Positions 1 through 5,957 of a stretch of 9,851 bases of DNA are shown in pieces. The translations under genes were made by a program, and so were the position numbers. Under the pieces are notes generated by a model, which searched no databases, was not told the DNA's origin, and saw nothing but the letters and a program-made list of their open reading frames with translations. Numbering within the stretch: position 1 is the stretch's first letter; each line of letters opens with the position of its first letter. The stretch is taken from the NCBI GenBank assembly GCA_045591565.1, contig JAZNTB010000050.1:1-9851 (forward strand), read 5' to 3'. The DNA comes from UBA1738 sp045591565 (lineage in GTDB: Bacteria; Bacillota; Clostridia; UBA1381).

Positions 1-1598
1 GTTCTGAACTCATCAGCCCACTCCATAATTCTGCCGAACTCACCTGCGATTTCAGCATCAACTGTAGGAATGATACCATCGTAGATGTTACCTGTTGAAC
101 CGTCGATTGAGATATAATCTCCCTCGTTATATGTCTTGCCACCTAAAGTGAACTTCTTGTTTTCTTCGTCCATGTTGATTTCGCCACATCCTGATACACA
201 GCATGTACCCATACCACGGGCAACAACGGCTGCGTGAGATGTCATACCGCCACGAACTGTAAGGATACCCTGTGAAGCCTTCATACCTGTGATATCCTCA
301 GGTGATGTTTCAAGACGAACAAGGATAACCTTTTCGCCTCTTGCATTCCAAGCTTCTGCGTCTTCTGCTGTAAATACAACCTTACCGCAAGCAGCACCAG
401 GAGAAGCACCAAGACCACGACCAGCTGGAGTTGCTGCCTTTAGAGCCTTAGCATCGAACTGTGGGTGAAGAAGTGTATCTAAGTTTCTTGGATCGATCAT
501 AGCAACAGCCTGTTTCTTGTCGATCATTCCCTCGTCAACTAAGTCACAAGCGATCTTTAAAGCAGCTTTTGCTGTTCTCTTACCGTTTCTTGTCTGGAGC
601 ATATAAAGCTTCTCGTTTTCAACAGTAAATTCCATATCCTGCATATCTCTGTAGTGATCTTCAAGGATACCACAAACCTTATTGAACTCTGCAAATGCTG
701 CAGGGAACTTCTCTGCCATCTCAGCGATTGGCATTGGAGTACGAACACCGGCAACAACATCCTCGCCCTGTGCGTTTACTAAGAACTCACCCATAAGGCC
801 CTTATCACCAGTCGCTGGGTCACGAGTAAATGCAACACCTGTACCACAATCGTCACCCATGTTACCGAATGCCATCATCTGTACATTAACAGCTGTACCC
901 CATGAATAAGGGATATCGTTGTCACGACGGTATACATTAGCTCTTGGGTTGTCCCATGAACGGAATACGGCTTCAACAGCACCCATAAGCTGTTCTTTCG
1001 GGTCTGTTGGGAAGTCCTTACCAATCTTAGCCTTGTACTCAGCCTTGAACTGACCAGCAAGAGTCTTTAAGTCTTCTGCTGTAAGCTCGATATCCTGAGT
1101 AACGCCCTTTGCTTCCTTCATTTCGTCGATAAGCTGTTCAAAGTACTTCTTACCAACTTCCATAACTACATCAGAGTACATCTGAATAAATCTTCTGTAG
1201 CAGTCCCAAGCCCAACGGTCGTTGCCTGACTTTGCAGCCATTGCTTCAACAACATCTTCATTAAGACCAAGGTTCAAAATTGTATCCATCATACCAGGCA
1301 TTGATGCTCTGGCTCCTGAACGAACTGATACTAAAAGCGGATTTTCTTTCTCTCCGAATTTCTTGCCGCAGATTTCTTCCATCTTAACAATGTATTCCAT
1401 GATTTCAGCCTGGATATCATCGTTGATTTTTCTTCCGTCCTCGTAGTACTGTGTACAAGCCTCAGTAGTAACTGTGAAGCCCTGTGGTACCGGAAGACCG
1501 ATTTTTGTCATTTCTGCAAGGTTTGCGCCTTTACCACCAAGTAATTCTCTCATAGACGCGTCGCCTTCTTTGAATAAGTAAACAAATTTTTTACTCAT
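1..1598 (-). CDS. ppdK: Pyruvate, phosphate dikinase, N-terminal 532 residues (cut by window edge)
   Basis: This enzyme interconverts pyruvate + ATP + Pi with PEP + AMP + PPi in the cytoplasm; in clostridia it commonly works in glycolysis in the PEP-to-pyruvate direction. The frame is open from an ATG at 1596-1598 to the left edge. Visible are the ATP-grasp nucleotide-binding region, with GGKGANLAEM at about residues 21-30 and SVRSGARASMPGMMDT at about 91-106, and the swivelling phosphohistidine domain with GGMTSHAAVVARGMG. The catalytic His falls at residue 455, the number used for the Clostridium symbiosum enzyme; the adjacent Thr453 and Ser454 are the positions targeted by regulatory phosphorylation in plant homologues. 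The family is about 875 residues long, so roughly 340 residues, the PEP/pyruvate-binding barrel, lie beyond the window. The start is backed by AGGAGGT at 1607-1613. It is divergent from radA. No frameshift is seen. Identification is very secure. Confidence 0.97.
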   Translation of the reverse strand, partial: MSKKFVYLFKEGDASMRELLGGKGANLAEMTKIGLPVPQGFTVTTEACTQYYEDGRKINDDIQAEIMEYIVKMEEICGKKFGEKENPLLVSVRSGARASMPGMMDTILNLGLNEDVVEAMAAKSGNDRWAWDCYRRFIQMYSDVVMEVGKKYFEQLIDEMKEAKGVTQDIELTAEDLKTLAGQFKAEYKAKIGKDFPTDPKEQLMGAVEAVFRSWDNPRANVYRRDNDIPYSWGTAVNVQMMAFGNMGDDCGTGVAFTRDPATGDKGLMGEFLVNAQGEDVVAGVRTPMPIAEMAEKFPAAFAEFNKVCGILEDHYRDMQDMEFTVENEKLYMLQTRNGKRTAKAALKIACDLVDEGMIDKKQAVAMIDPRNLDTLLHPQFDAKALKAATPAGRGLGASPGAACGKVVFTAEDAEAWNARGEKVILVRLETSPEDITGMKASQGILTVRGGMTSHAAVVARGMGTCCVSGCGEINMDEENKKFTLGGKTYNEGDYISIDGSTGNIYDGIIPTVDAEIAGEFGRIMEWADEFR

Positions 1599-1606
1599 TG
1601 GTTTAA

Positions 1607-1613
1607 ACCTCCT
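1607..1613 (-). promoter_or_regulatory. Shine-Dalgarno of ppdK
   Basis: Read on the minus strand this is AGGAGGT, a full anti-16S match 8 nt before the ATG at 1598. It fixes the ppdK start. Confidence 0.85.
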
Positions 1614-1625
1614 ATGTCTTTTTTT

Positions 1626-1640
1626 GGGCGCAAAGCACCC
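1626..1640 (-). promoter_or_regulatory. Small GC-rich hairpin in the ppdK leader
   Basis: On the minus strand GGGTGC-TTT-GCGCCC can fold into a 6-bp stem (one G-U pair) with a 3-nt loop. It lies about 12 nt upstream of the ppdK SD and downstream of the predicted promoter, so it would be in the 5' untranslated RNA. It is followed by A's, not U's, in the ppdK direction, so it is not a ppdK attenuator of the usual type. A role in mRNA stability or ribosome access is only a guess. Confidence 0.45.
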
Positions 1641-1663
1641 AAGTTATCTAATCTAACTATTTT

Positions 1664-1690
1664 ATTATACCATATTTTCGGAAAAAGTCT
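1664..1690 (-). promoter_or_regulatory. Putative sigma-A promoter of ppdK with extended -10
   Basis: The minus strand reads TGG-TATAAT, a perfect -10 hexamer (1664-1669) preceded by the TGn extended -10 motif. A weak -35, AGACTT or TAGACT, lies at about 1685-1691 with 16-17 bp spacing; the extended -10 may make up for it. Predicted transcription start is near 1657, giving a leader of about 58 nt. Confidence 0.6.
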
Positions 1691-1795
1691 ACATATTTTT
1701 TTAACTTTGTTAATAATATTTATATAATTTTTTAAATTTTACGCAAAATTAATAGTTTTGACCAACAAACTTTTTTTCGCAGCATAAGTTTTGTG
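1691..1795. other. AT-rich divergent intergenic spacer between ppdK and radA
   Basis: This very AT-rich stretch lies between the two divergent promoters. I see no open reading frame, riboswitch or RNA gene. The only repeat noticed is GCATAAG, present at 1782-1788 and again at 1798-1804 (16 bp apart, the second copy overlapping the radA -35 region). Confidence 0.5.
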
Positions 1796-1824
1796 TTGCA
1801 TAAGAGCTCTGTATATGATATAAT
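1796..1824 (+). promoter_or_regulatory. Putative sigma-A promoter of radA
   Basis: TTGCAT (1796-1801), a 17-bp spacer and a perfect TATAAT (1819-1824). Predicted start is near 1831, giving a leader of about 33 nt before the radA ATG. The SD is AAGGAAG at 1849-1855. Confidence 0.75.
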
Positions 1825-1863
1825 TTTATAGATAATTACATAATATGCAAGGAAGTTTTTACC

Positions 1864-3240
1864 ATGAAATCAAAAACAGTATACATATGCCGCGAATGCG
1901 GATACCAAAGCGCAAAATGGCTTGGAAAATGTCCGTCATGTAATCAGTGGAACACTCTTGATGAAACTCTTTTGAAGGAAGAAAAAAAGACGGCTTCATC
2001 TGTTTCAAGGCCGGCATCCTCCATAAGGGCGGTGTCAAGACTCAATCAGATTAAAACCGATATTGAAATAAGGTATAACACAGGACTTTCGGAGCTTGAC
2101 AGAGTTCTCGGTGGCGGACTTGTTAAAGGCTCGCTTGTGCTCGTCGGCGGTGATCCTGGAATCGGTAAGTCTACCCTACTTCTGCAAATCTGCCATAGTC
2201 TTGCGGTCAGCAAAAAAATACTGTATGTTTCAGGCGAGGAATCGGAGCGGCAGATAAAGCTTCGTGCAGAGCGACTCGGTGTGGATTCCGAAAATCTTTA
2301 TCTTGTTTCCGAAACAGATGTTGCGACAATTTTAGAGTGCATAAATCAGGTAGAACCCGACATTGTAATCATTGACTCAATCCAGACGATGAATTGTGAA
2401 GAAATCACCTCTGCATCAGGAAGCGTTCCGCAGGTGCGAGAGGCAACAAACGCCTTTATGCGTATCGCAAAGCAGCGGGATATTTCAATGTTTATTGTAG
2501 GTCATGTCACAAAGGACGGTGCACTTGCAGGACCGAGAGTTTTAGAACATATGGTTGACTGTGTTCTTTATTTTGAGGGCGATAAGCAATCCTCATTCCG
2601 CATACTTCGAGCTGTTAAGAACAGATTTGGCTCAACTAACGAAATAGGCGTGTTTGAAATGGCAAATACAGGCCTTTTAGAGGTGGAAAATCCGTCACAG
2701 ATGCTACTTGAGGGCAGAAGTGAAAACAACTCCGGCTCGGCAATTATCTGTACTATGGAAGGAAGCCGCGGAGTACTTGCTGAAATTCAGGCTCTTGTAA
2801 CTCCGACAGGCTTTGGAAACCCACGCAGGATGTCCTCGGGTGTAGATTTAAATCGTGTAATTTTAATGATTGCAGTTCTCGAAAAGCGAGCTAAGGTAAA
2901 TATTTCAAACTATGATGTTTACATAAATGTAGCAGGCGGACTCAAAATAGATGAAACTGCTATTGACCTCGGCGTCTGTGCCGCTATTGCAACCGGTAAA
3001 AAGGATGTGGCAATACCCGATGATTTGATTTTTATCGGCGAAGTTGGTTTAAGTGGAGAACTAAGGAATATTTCTCAGCTTGAAAAGCGACTTTCTGAGG
3101 CTGCAAAACTCGGATTTAAAACTGCTATTGTACCAAAGCAATCACTACGCAGTGTAACAGTTCCGGCAGGCTTTGAGGTTATCGGAGTTAAAACTGTATC
3201 AGAAGCACTTTCACATATATCAAAAAGGCAGAAGGATTAA
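1864..3240 (+). CDS. radA: DNA repair protein RadA (Sms)
   Basis: RadA is a RecA-like, hexameric ATP-driven DNA motor that drives branch migration during homologous recombination and repair. The 458 residues match the usual family length. In order: an N-terminal four-cysteine zinc finger (C9, C12, C23, C26 in CRECGYQSAKWLGKCPSC); a RecA-type ATPase core with Walker A GGDPGIGKST at 95-104 and Walker B DIVIIDS at 156-162; the RadA-specific KNRFG motif at 252-256; and a C-terminal Lon-protease-like fold from about residue 280 onward, with NVAGGLKIDETAIDLG and GEVGLSGELR. The ATG has an AAGGAAG SD 8 nt upstream. It has its own promoter and a terminator that swallows its stop codon, so it looks monocistronic. 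In many Firmicutes radA sits with clpC and disA; here it does not. Confidence 0.97.
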   Translation: MKSKTVYICRECGYQSAKWLGKCPSCNQWNTLDETLLKEEKKTASSVSRPASSIRAVSRLNQIKTDIEIRYNTGLSELDRVLGGGLVKGSLVLVGGDPGIGKSTLLLQICHSLAVSKKILYVSGEESERQIKLRAERLGVDSENLYLVSETDVATILECINQVEPDIVIIDSIQTMNCEEITSASGSVPQVREATNAFMRIAKQRDISMFIVGHVTKDGALAGPRVLEHMVDCVLYFEGDKQSSFRILRAVKNRFGSTNEIGVFEMANTGLLEVENPSQMLLEGRSENNSGSAIICTMEGSRGVLAEIQALVTPTGFGNPRRMSSGVDLNRVILMIAVLEKRAKVNISNYDVYINVAGGLKIDETAIDLGVCAAIATGKKDVAIPDDLIFIGEVGLSGELRNISQLEKRLSEAAKLGFKTAIVPKQSLRSVTVPAGFEVIGVKTVSEALSHISKRQKD

Positions 3241-3254
3241 TCCCTCTGCCTTTT
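3223..3254. terminator. Bidirectional intrinsic terminator overlapping the radA stop codon
   Basis: AAAAGGCAGA (3223-3232) pairs perfectly with TCTGCCTTTT (3245-3254). Inside, after one A-C mismatch, GGA and TCC add three pairs around a TTAA loop. The radA TAA stop (3238-3240) is in that loop. The T-run on the plus strand suits radA; on the minus strand CTGCCTTTTT suits read-through from rpsT. Confidence 0.75.
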
Positions 3255-3261
3255 AAACAAC

Positions 3262-3289
3262 AAAAAAGCCGCCAAAAAGCGGCTCTTTT
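3262..3289. terminator. Intrinsic terminator of rpsT (also usable from radA)
   Basis: AGCCGC (3267-3272) pairs with GCGGCT (3279-3284) across a CAAAAA loop. On the minus strand the stem is followed at once by TTTTTT (3262-3267), a strong rho-independent terminator that begins only a few nt after the rpsT stop. In the radA direction the tail is CTTTTC, a weaker second stop. Confidence 0.88.
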
Positions 3290-3292
3290 CAT

Positions 3293-3559
3293 TTACGCGT
3301 CGATTTTAGCAAGCTTTAAAGCAAGCTGAGACTTCTTTCTTGCAACAGTGTTCTTGTGAAGAATTCCCTGATTTACACTCTGGTCGAGCTTTTTGGTTGC
3401 TTCGTTAAAGAGAACCTTTGCTGCAGCTGCATCTTTGCTTTCAACAGCTTCATCAAACTTTTTGATTGCTGTCTTAAGTGCAGTTTTATGCATCTGGTTA
3501 ATCAAAGTCTTTTTTCTGATAACCAATACACGCTTTTTAGCCGATTTAATGTTAGGCAT
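3293..3559 (-). CDS. rpsT: 30S ribosomal protein S20
   Basis: S20 is a primary 16S rRNA-binding protein of the small subunit. The 88-residue product has the standard length and character: MPNIKSAKKR at the N terminus, a lysine-rich helical body with HKTALKTAIKKFDEAV at about 24-39, a middle alanine-rich helix, and the basic VARKKSQLALKL near the C terminus. The ATG at 3557-3559 is preceded by GGAGGTG (3565-3571), a strong SD as expected for a ribosomal protein. It has a near-consensus promoter and an immediate terminator, so it can be a single-gene unit. It lies downstream of, and on the same strand as, the recO-deaminase operon, with no clear terminator between them, and converges on radA. 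Confidence 0.96.
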   Translation of the reverse strand: MPNIKSAKKRVLVIRKKTLINQMHKTALKTAIKKFDEAVESKDAAAAKVLFNEATKKLDQSVNQGILHKNTVARKKSQLALKLAKIDA

Positions 3560-3598
3560 AATGTCACCTCCGAATAGATTAATACATAATACCTAAAT

Positions 3599-3627
3599 AT
3601 TCTATCACAATCAAACAAAAAAAGCAA
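3599..3627 (-). promoter_or_regulatory. Strong putative sigma-A promoter of rpsT
   Basis: On the minus strand: TTGCTT (3622-3627), a 17-bp spacer and TAGAAT (3599-3604) preceded by TGA, an extended -10. This arrangement is expected for a highly expressed ribosomal protein gene. Predicted transcription start is near 3592, giving a leader of about 33 nt. Confidence 0.75.
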
Positions 3628-3655
3628 GTATTTTTTTCATTATTTTCAAAAAAAT

Positions 3656-4144
3656 TTAATAACCCATCTGTCCGCTTAAGGATTCATCGTCCAAAACCCA
3701 GCTATTTACATCAATTATGCGGAATTCGTCAGGGGTATCGCGTATTACCACCTGCTTAATTCCTGCATTAATCACCATGCGTTTGCACATAGAACAGCAG
3801 CAACTGTTGGTAACAAGCTCGCCCGTTTGAGCCTCAATTCCCACAAGATATAAGGTTGCGTCGATAAGCTCGTTTCGGGACGCCGAAATAATAGCGTTTG
3901 CCTCTGCATGAACGCTTCTGCACATTTCGTATCTCTCGCCTCTTGGAATATTCATCTGCTGCCTTATGCAAAATCCCAGGTCGCTGCAGTTTTTCCTGCC
4001 TCGTGGCGCTCCCACATAGCCTGTGGATATAATTTCATCGTTTTTCACGATTATAGCACCGTAATTTCTGCGAAGACATGTCCCACGCTCCGACACTGTC
4101 TGTGCTATATCCAGATAATAATTATGTTTATCGCGTCTTTCCAT
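3656..4144 (-). CDS. Deoxycytidylate (dCMP) deaminase family zinc enzyme
   Basis: The protein belongs to the dCMP/ComEB branch of the cytidine deaminase superfamily and would be expected to convert dCMP to dUMP for dTTP synthesis; substrate choice is inferred. At 162 residues it is a normal length. The catalytic zinc signature is H79-A-E81, with Glu81 as proton shuttle, and C117-S-M-C120. The residue before the first zinc Cys is Cys116 rather than the usual Pro, giving a CCC run. C23, C53 and either C59 or C75 could form the second, structural zinc site known in this branch. The ATG at 4142-4144 has AAGGAG (4154-4159) 9 nt upstream, overlapping the recO stop. A longer frame opening with TTG at 4231 lies inside recO and has no such support. 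It is the last gene of the operon. It differs from the cdd gene often found beside era. Confidence 0.85.
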   Translation of the reverse strand: MERRDKHNYYLDIAQTVSERGTCLRRNYGAIIVKNDEIISTGYVGAPRGRKNCSDLGFCIRQQMNIPRGERYEMCRSVHAEANAIISASRNELIDATLYLVGIEAQTGELVTNSCCCSMCKRMVINAGIKQVVIRDTPDEFRIIDVNSWVLDDESLSGQMGY

Positions 4145-4153
4145 ATATGTACA

Positions 4154-4160
4154 CTCCTTA
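4154..4160 (-). promoter_or_regulatory. SD of the deaminase fused to the recO stop codon
   Basis: On the minus strand TAAGGAG contains both the recO TAA stop (4158-4160) and the SD of the next gene. This decides the deaminase start at 4144 and suggests translational coupling with recO. Confidence 0.75.
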
Positions 4161-4886
4161 TATAATTTTCTTAAAGTAATCCAGTGATTTATATGTTCTC
4201 TCGCTCTTACGCAGAAGATACCCCTCCGCAAGATGCGAAAGCTCTTTTTTTACGCCATCGGATACAGAAAATGAAAATATTTTTTTCTCCTCCGAATCCA
4301 ATACATATCTTATTGCACTATATGCACCGGATGAAATGCTGACATCATTATTCTCACGGCATTTTGTACACACAACACCTCCCGACATATTAAATGCGGT
4401 AAGGTTGTCCTCTCCTTCGCACCGAATACATGAATGCACCTGAGGCTCATAGCCTGAATACTGCATCAGCTTAACCTCAAATACTGCCTTTGCAAGCAAC
4501 GGCTCTGCATCTTTATATGCAAGTACATACAGGGTATTAAGCAGCAGGCTTAGAATATTTCTGTCTCCATCCATAGCTGCCTCGCAGGAAAGCTCACAGA
4601 GATAATTTGCCAGCGCAAGCTTTGTTATATCCTCGCATATAGGATAGAAGCTGTCAATCACTTCAAGCGAATCCACGCGGTAAATATCTCCGCTCTTTTT
4701 GGAAAGCACAAATTCCGCACAGCACAAAACCTGTGTTCCTGCCTTCATTTTACTTTTTTTAGACCGCACTCCGTAAGCACTTGCCGATATTACTCCCATA
4801 TTATCTGTGAGCACAGTCAGCATACAGTTTGATTCACCGAAGTCACGCCGTCTTGCGATAATGCCTCTTGTTTTGCAGATTTCCAT
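4158..4886 (-). CDS. recO: DNA repair protein RecO
   Basis: RecO loads RecA onto SSB-coated single-stranded DNA together with RecR in the RecFOR recombination pathway. The 242 residues are typical. The N-terminal OB-fold region begins with GIIARRRDFGESNCMLTVLT (about 8-27) and continues to about residue 80. The central helical domain carries a zinc site formed by C153-IR-C156 and C173-TK-C176. The C terminus ends with the family-like LLRKSERTYKSLDYF segment. The ATG at 4884-4886 has AGGGAG (4892-4897) 5 nt upstream and lies inside the end of yqzL, which it overlaps by 70 nt in another frame. Position after era is the standard Firmicutes order. Confidence 0.95.
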   Translation of the reverse strand: MEICKTRGIIARRRDFGESNCMLTVLTDNMGVISASAYGVRSKKSKMKAGTQVLCCAEFVLSKKSGDIYRVDSLEVIDSFYPICEDITKLALANYLCELSCEAAMDGDRNILSLLLNTLYVLAYKDAEPLLAKAVFEVKLMQYSGYEPQVHSCIRCEGEDNLTAFNMSGGVVCTKCRENNDVSISSGAYSAIRYVLDSEEKKIFSFSVSDGVKKELSHLAEGYLLRKSERTYKSLDYFKKII

Positions 4887-4993
4887 TCATTCTCCCTCTG
4901 CTTATCGTTATTTTCAACCGCTTTATATAAAAGGTATGCGTCTATATCCCCTGTTTCCCTGAACGCTTTCCAAGAAATATCTTTCATTTTCAT
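4817..4993 (-). CDS. yqzL: YqzL family small protein
   Basis: This short gene codes for 58 residues. Its N-terminal half, with ISWKAFRETGDIDAYLLYK at residues 6-24, closely matches what I know of the YqzL family, whose core reads W-K-x-F-x-x-T-G-x-I-x-x-Y-L-L-Y-K. YqzL proteins are about 45-50 residues long, of unknown function, and in Firmicutes lie between era and recO, exactly as here. The C-terminal half is hydrophilic and is probably not conserved, because it is written over the first 70 nt of recO in another frame. The start is ATG at 4991-4993, with a second in-frame ATG at 4985-4987. The SD is a G-run at 5002-5007, 8 nt from the first ATG. There is no signal peptide or membrane segment. 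It was identified by the motif, by position, and by being in the same direction as its neighbours. Confidence 0.85.
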   Translation of the reverse strand: MKMKDISWKAFRETGDIDAYLLYKAVENNDKQRENEWKSAKQEALSQDGVTSVNQTVC

Positions 4994-5040
4994 CAAAATT
5001 ACCCCCCGTTTATTTACTGTTTTTAGGGTAAGTAATTTTG
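4994..5040 (-). promoter_or_regulatory. Inverted repeat enclosing the yqzL SD
   Basis: In the era-yqzL gap, CAAAATTAC and GTAATTTTG form perfect 9-bp arms (5032-5040 and 4994-5002 on the minus-strand RNA). The second arm ends 1 nt before the yqzL ATG, and the yqzL SD G-run (5002-5007) sits at its inner edge, where CCC of the first side (5026-5028) could pair with it. Folding would hide the SD. It lacks a U-tract in the right place for a terminator. Confidence 0.45.
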
Positions 5041-5066
5041 GCTTTATTTATACTGTCACTTTTTGG

Positions 5067-5957
5067 TTATACCTCGTATCCAAAGTTTTTTATCATTCTG
5101 TCCGAGTTTCTCCAATCGGCTTTTATTCTGACCCAAAGCTCAAGATACACCTTTTTGTCAAGCATCTCCTCAATATCTATTCTCGCTTTTTGTCCTATTC
5201 TTTTCAGCATTTCTCCGTTTTTGCCGATAATTATGCCCTTGTGGGTGGCTTTTTCACAGTAAATTGTGGCAAAAATTTTAGTGATGTCTTCCAGTTCCTG
5301 CATTTTCTCGATTTCAATCGCAATTCCGTGCGGAACCTCCTTATCTAAAAGCCAGAGCATTTTTTCTCGGATGATCTCTGCAGCAATCTGCTTTTCCGGC
5401 TGGTCGGTTACCATATCTTCATAGAAGAATTTCGGTCCCTCATCCAAAAGTGCTTCTATGTCATTCAAAAGTATATCCACCCCGTCGCCGGTTTTTGCGC
5501 TGATTGGCACAATCGACGAAAAATCATGAAGATTTGAATAATCAGCTATAATAGGCAGCAAGTCTTCCTTTTTAACAGCGTCAACCTTGTTTATGATAAG
5601 GATTGCAGGAACACCTGTCTTTCCTATATTTGAAGCTATTTCCTTTTCCATTTCTGCTATCGGTTTTGTTGCATCCACAACAAGCAAAAGAACATCCATT
5701 TCATTCATTGACTCATTTGCAACCTTTACCATAAACTCACCAAGCTTGTTGTGAGGCTTGTGAATACCCGGTGTATCTGTAAAAACAATCTGGTAATCCG
5801 CCGTTGTATGTATCGCAAGGATTTTATTTCGCGTAGTCTGAGGCTTATCGGAAATTATTGCAATCTTCTGCCCCGCTATTGTATTTAAAAGCGTTGATTT
5901 CCCCACATTCGGCATACCGATGATTGCGGCAAAGCCTGATTTGAATTTATTTTTCAT
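5067..5957 (-). CDS. era: GTPase Era
   Basis: Era is an essential GTPase that binds the 3' end of 16S rRNA and assists 30S subunit maturation. The 296 residues match the family. G-domain motifs: G1 GMPNVGKST (14-22), G2 around TTR (41-43), G3 DTPG (61-64), G4 NKVD (123-126) and G5 SAK (153-155). The C-terminal KH RNA-binding domain shows GIIIGKNGEM (231-240) followed by LKRIGQKARIDIEEML. The start is the ATG at 5955-5957, because GGAGGG (5962-5967) sits 4 nt upstream. A TTG at 5967-5969, four codons earlier, would put the SD inside the gene and is rejected. The first 11 nt overlap the end of dgkA, whose last codons spell the era SD, so translation of the two is probably coupled. ybeY, in the same operon, also acts on 16S rRNA. 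Confidence 0.97.
   Translation of the reverse strand: MKNKFKSGFAAIIGMPNVGKSTLLNTIAGQKIAIISDKPQTTRNKILAIHTTADYQIVFTDTPGIHKPHNKLGEFMVKVANESMNEMDVLLLVVDATKPIAEMEKEIASNIGKTGVPAILIINKVDAVKKEDLLPIIADYSNLHDFSSIVPISAKTGDGVDILLNDIEALLDEGPKFFYEDMVTDQPEKQIAAEIIREKMLWLLDKEVPHGIAIEIEKMQELEDITKIFATIYCEKATHKGIIIGKNGEMLKRIGQKARIDIEEMLDKKVYLELWVRIKADWRNSDRMIKNFGYEV

Noticed and set aside
557..1446. Short open frames on both strands within 557-1446
   Set aside because: All overlap the intact ppdK frame, which carries the conserved motifs; they are frame shadows.
1757..1788. TTGACC as the -35 of a second radA promoter
   Set aside because: No convincing -10 lies 16-18 bp downstream; the nearest match (CATAAG) is at 19 bp.
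4145..4231. Longer N terminus for the deaminase from TTG 4231
   Set aside because: It would overlap recO by 74 nt without an SD, whereas ATG 4144 has AAGGAG at the correct distance and begins with the usual family N terminus.
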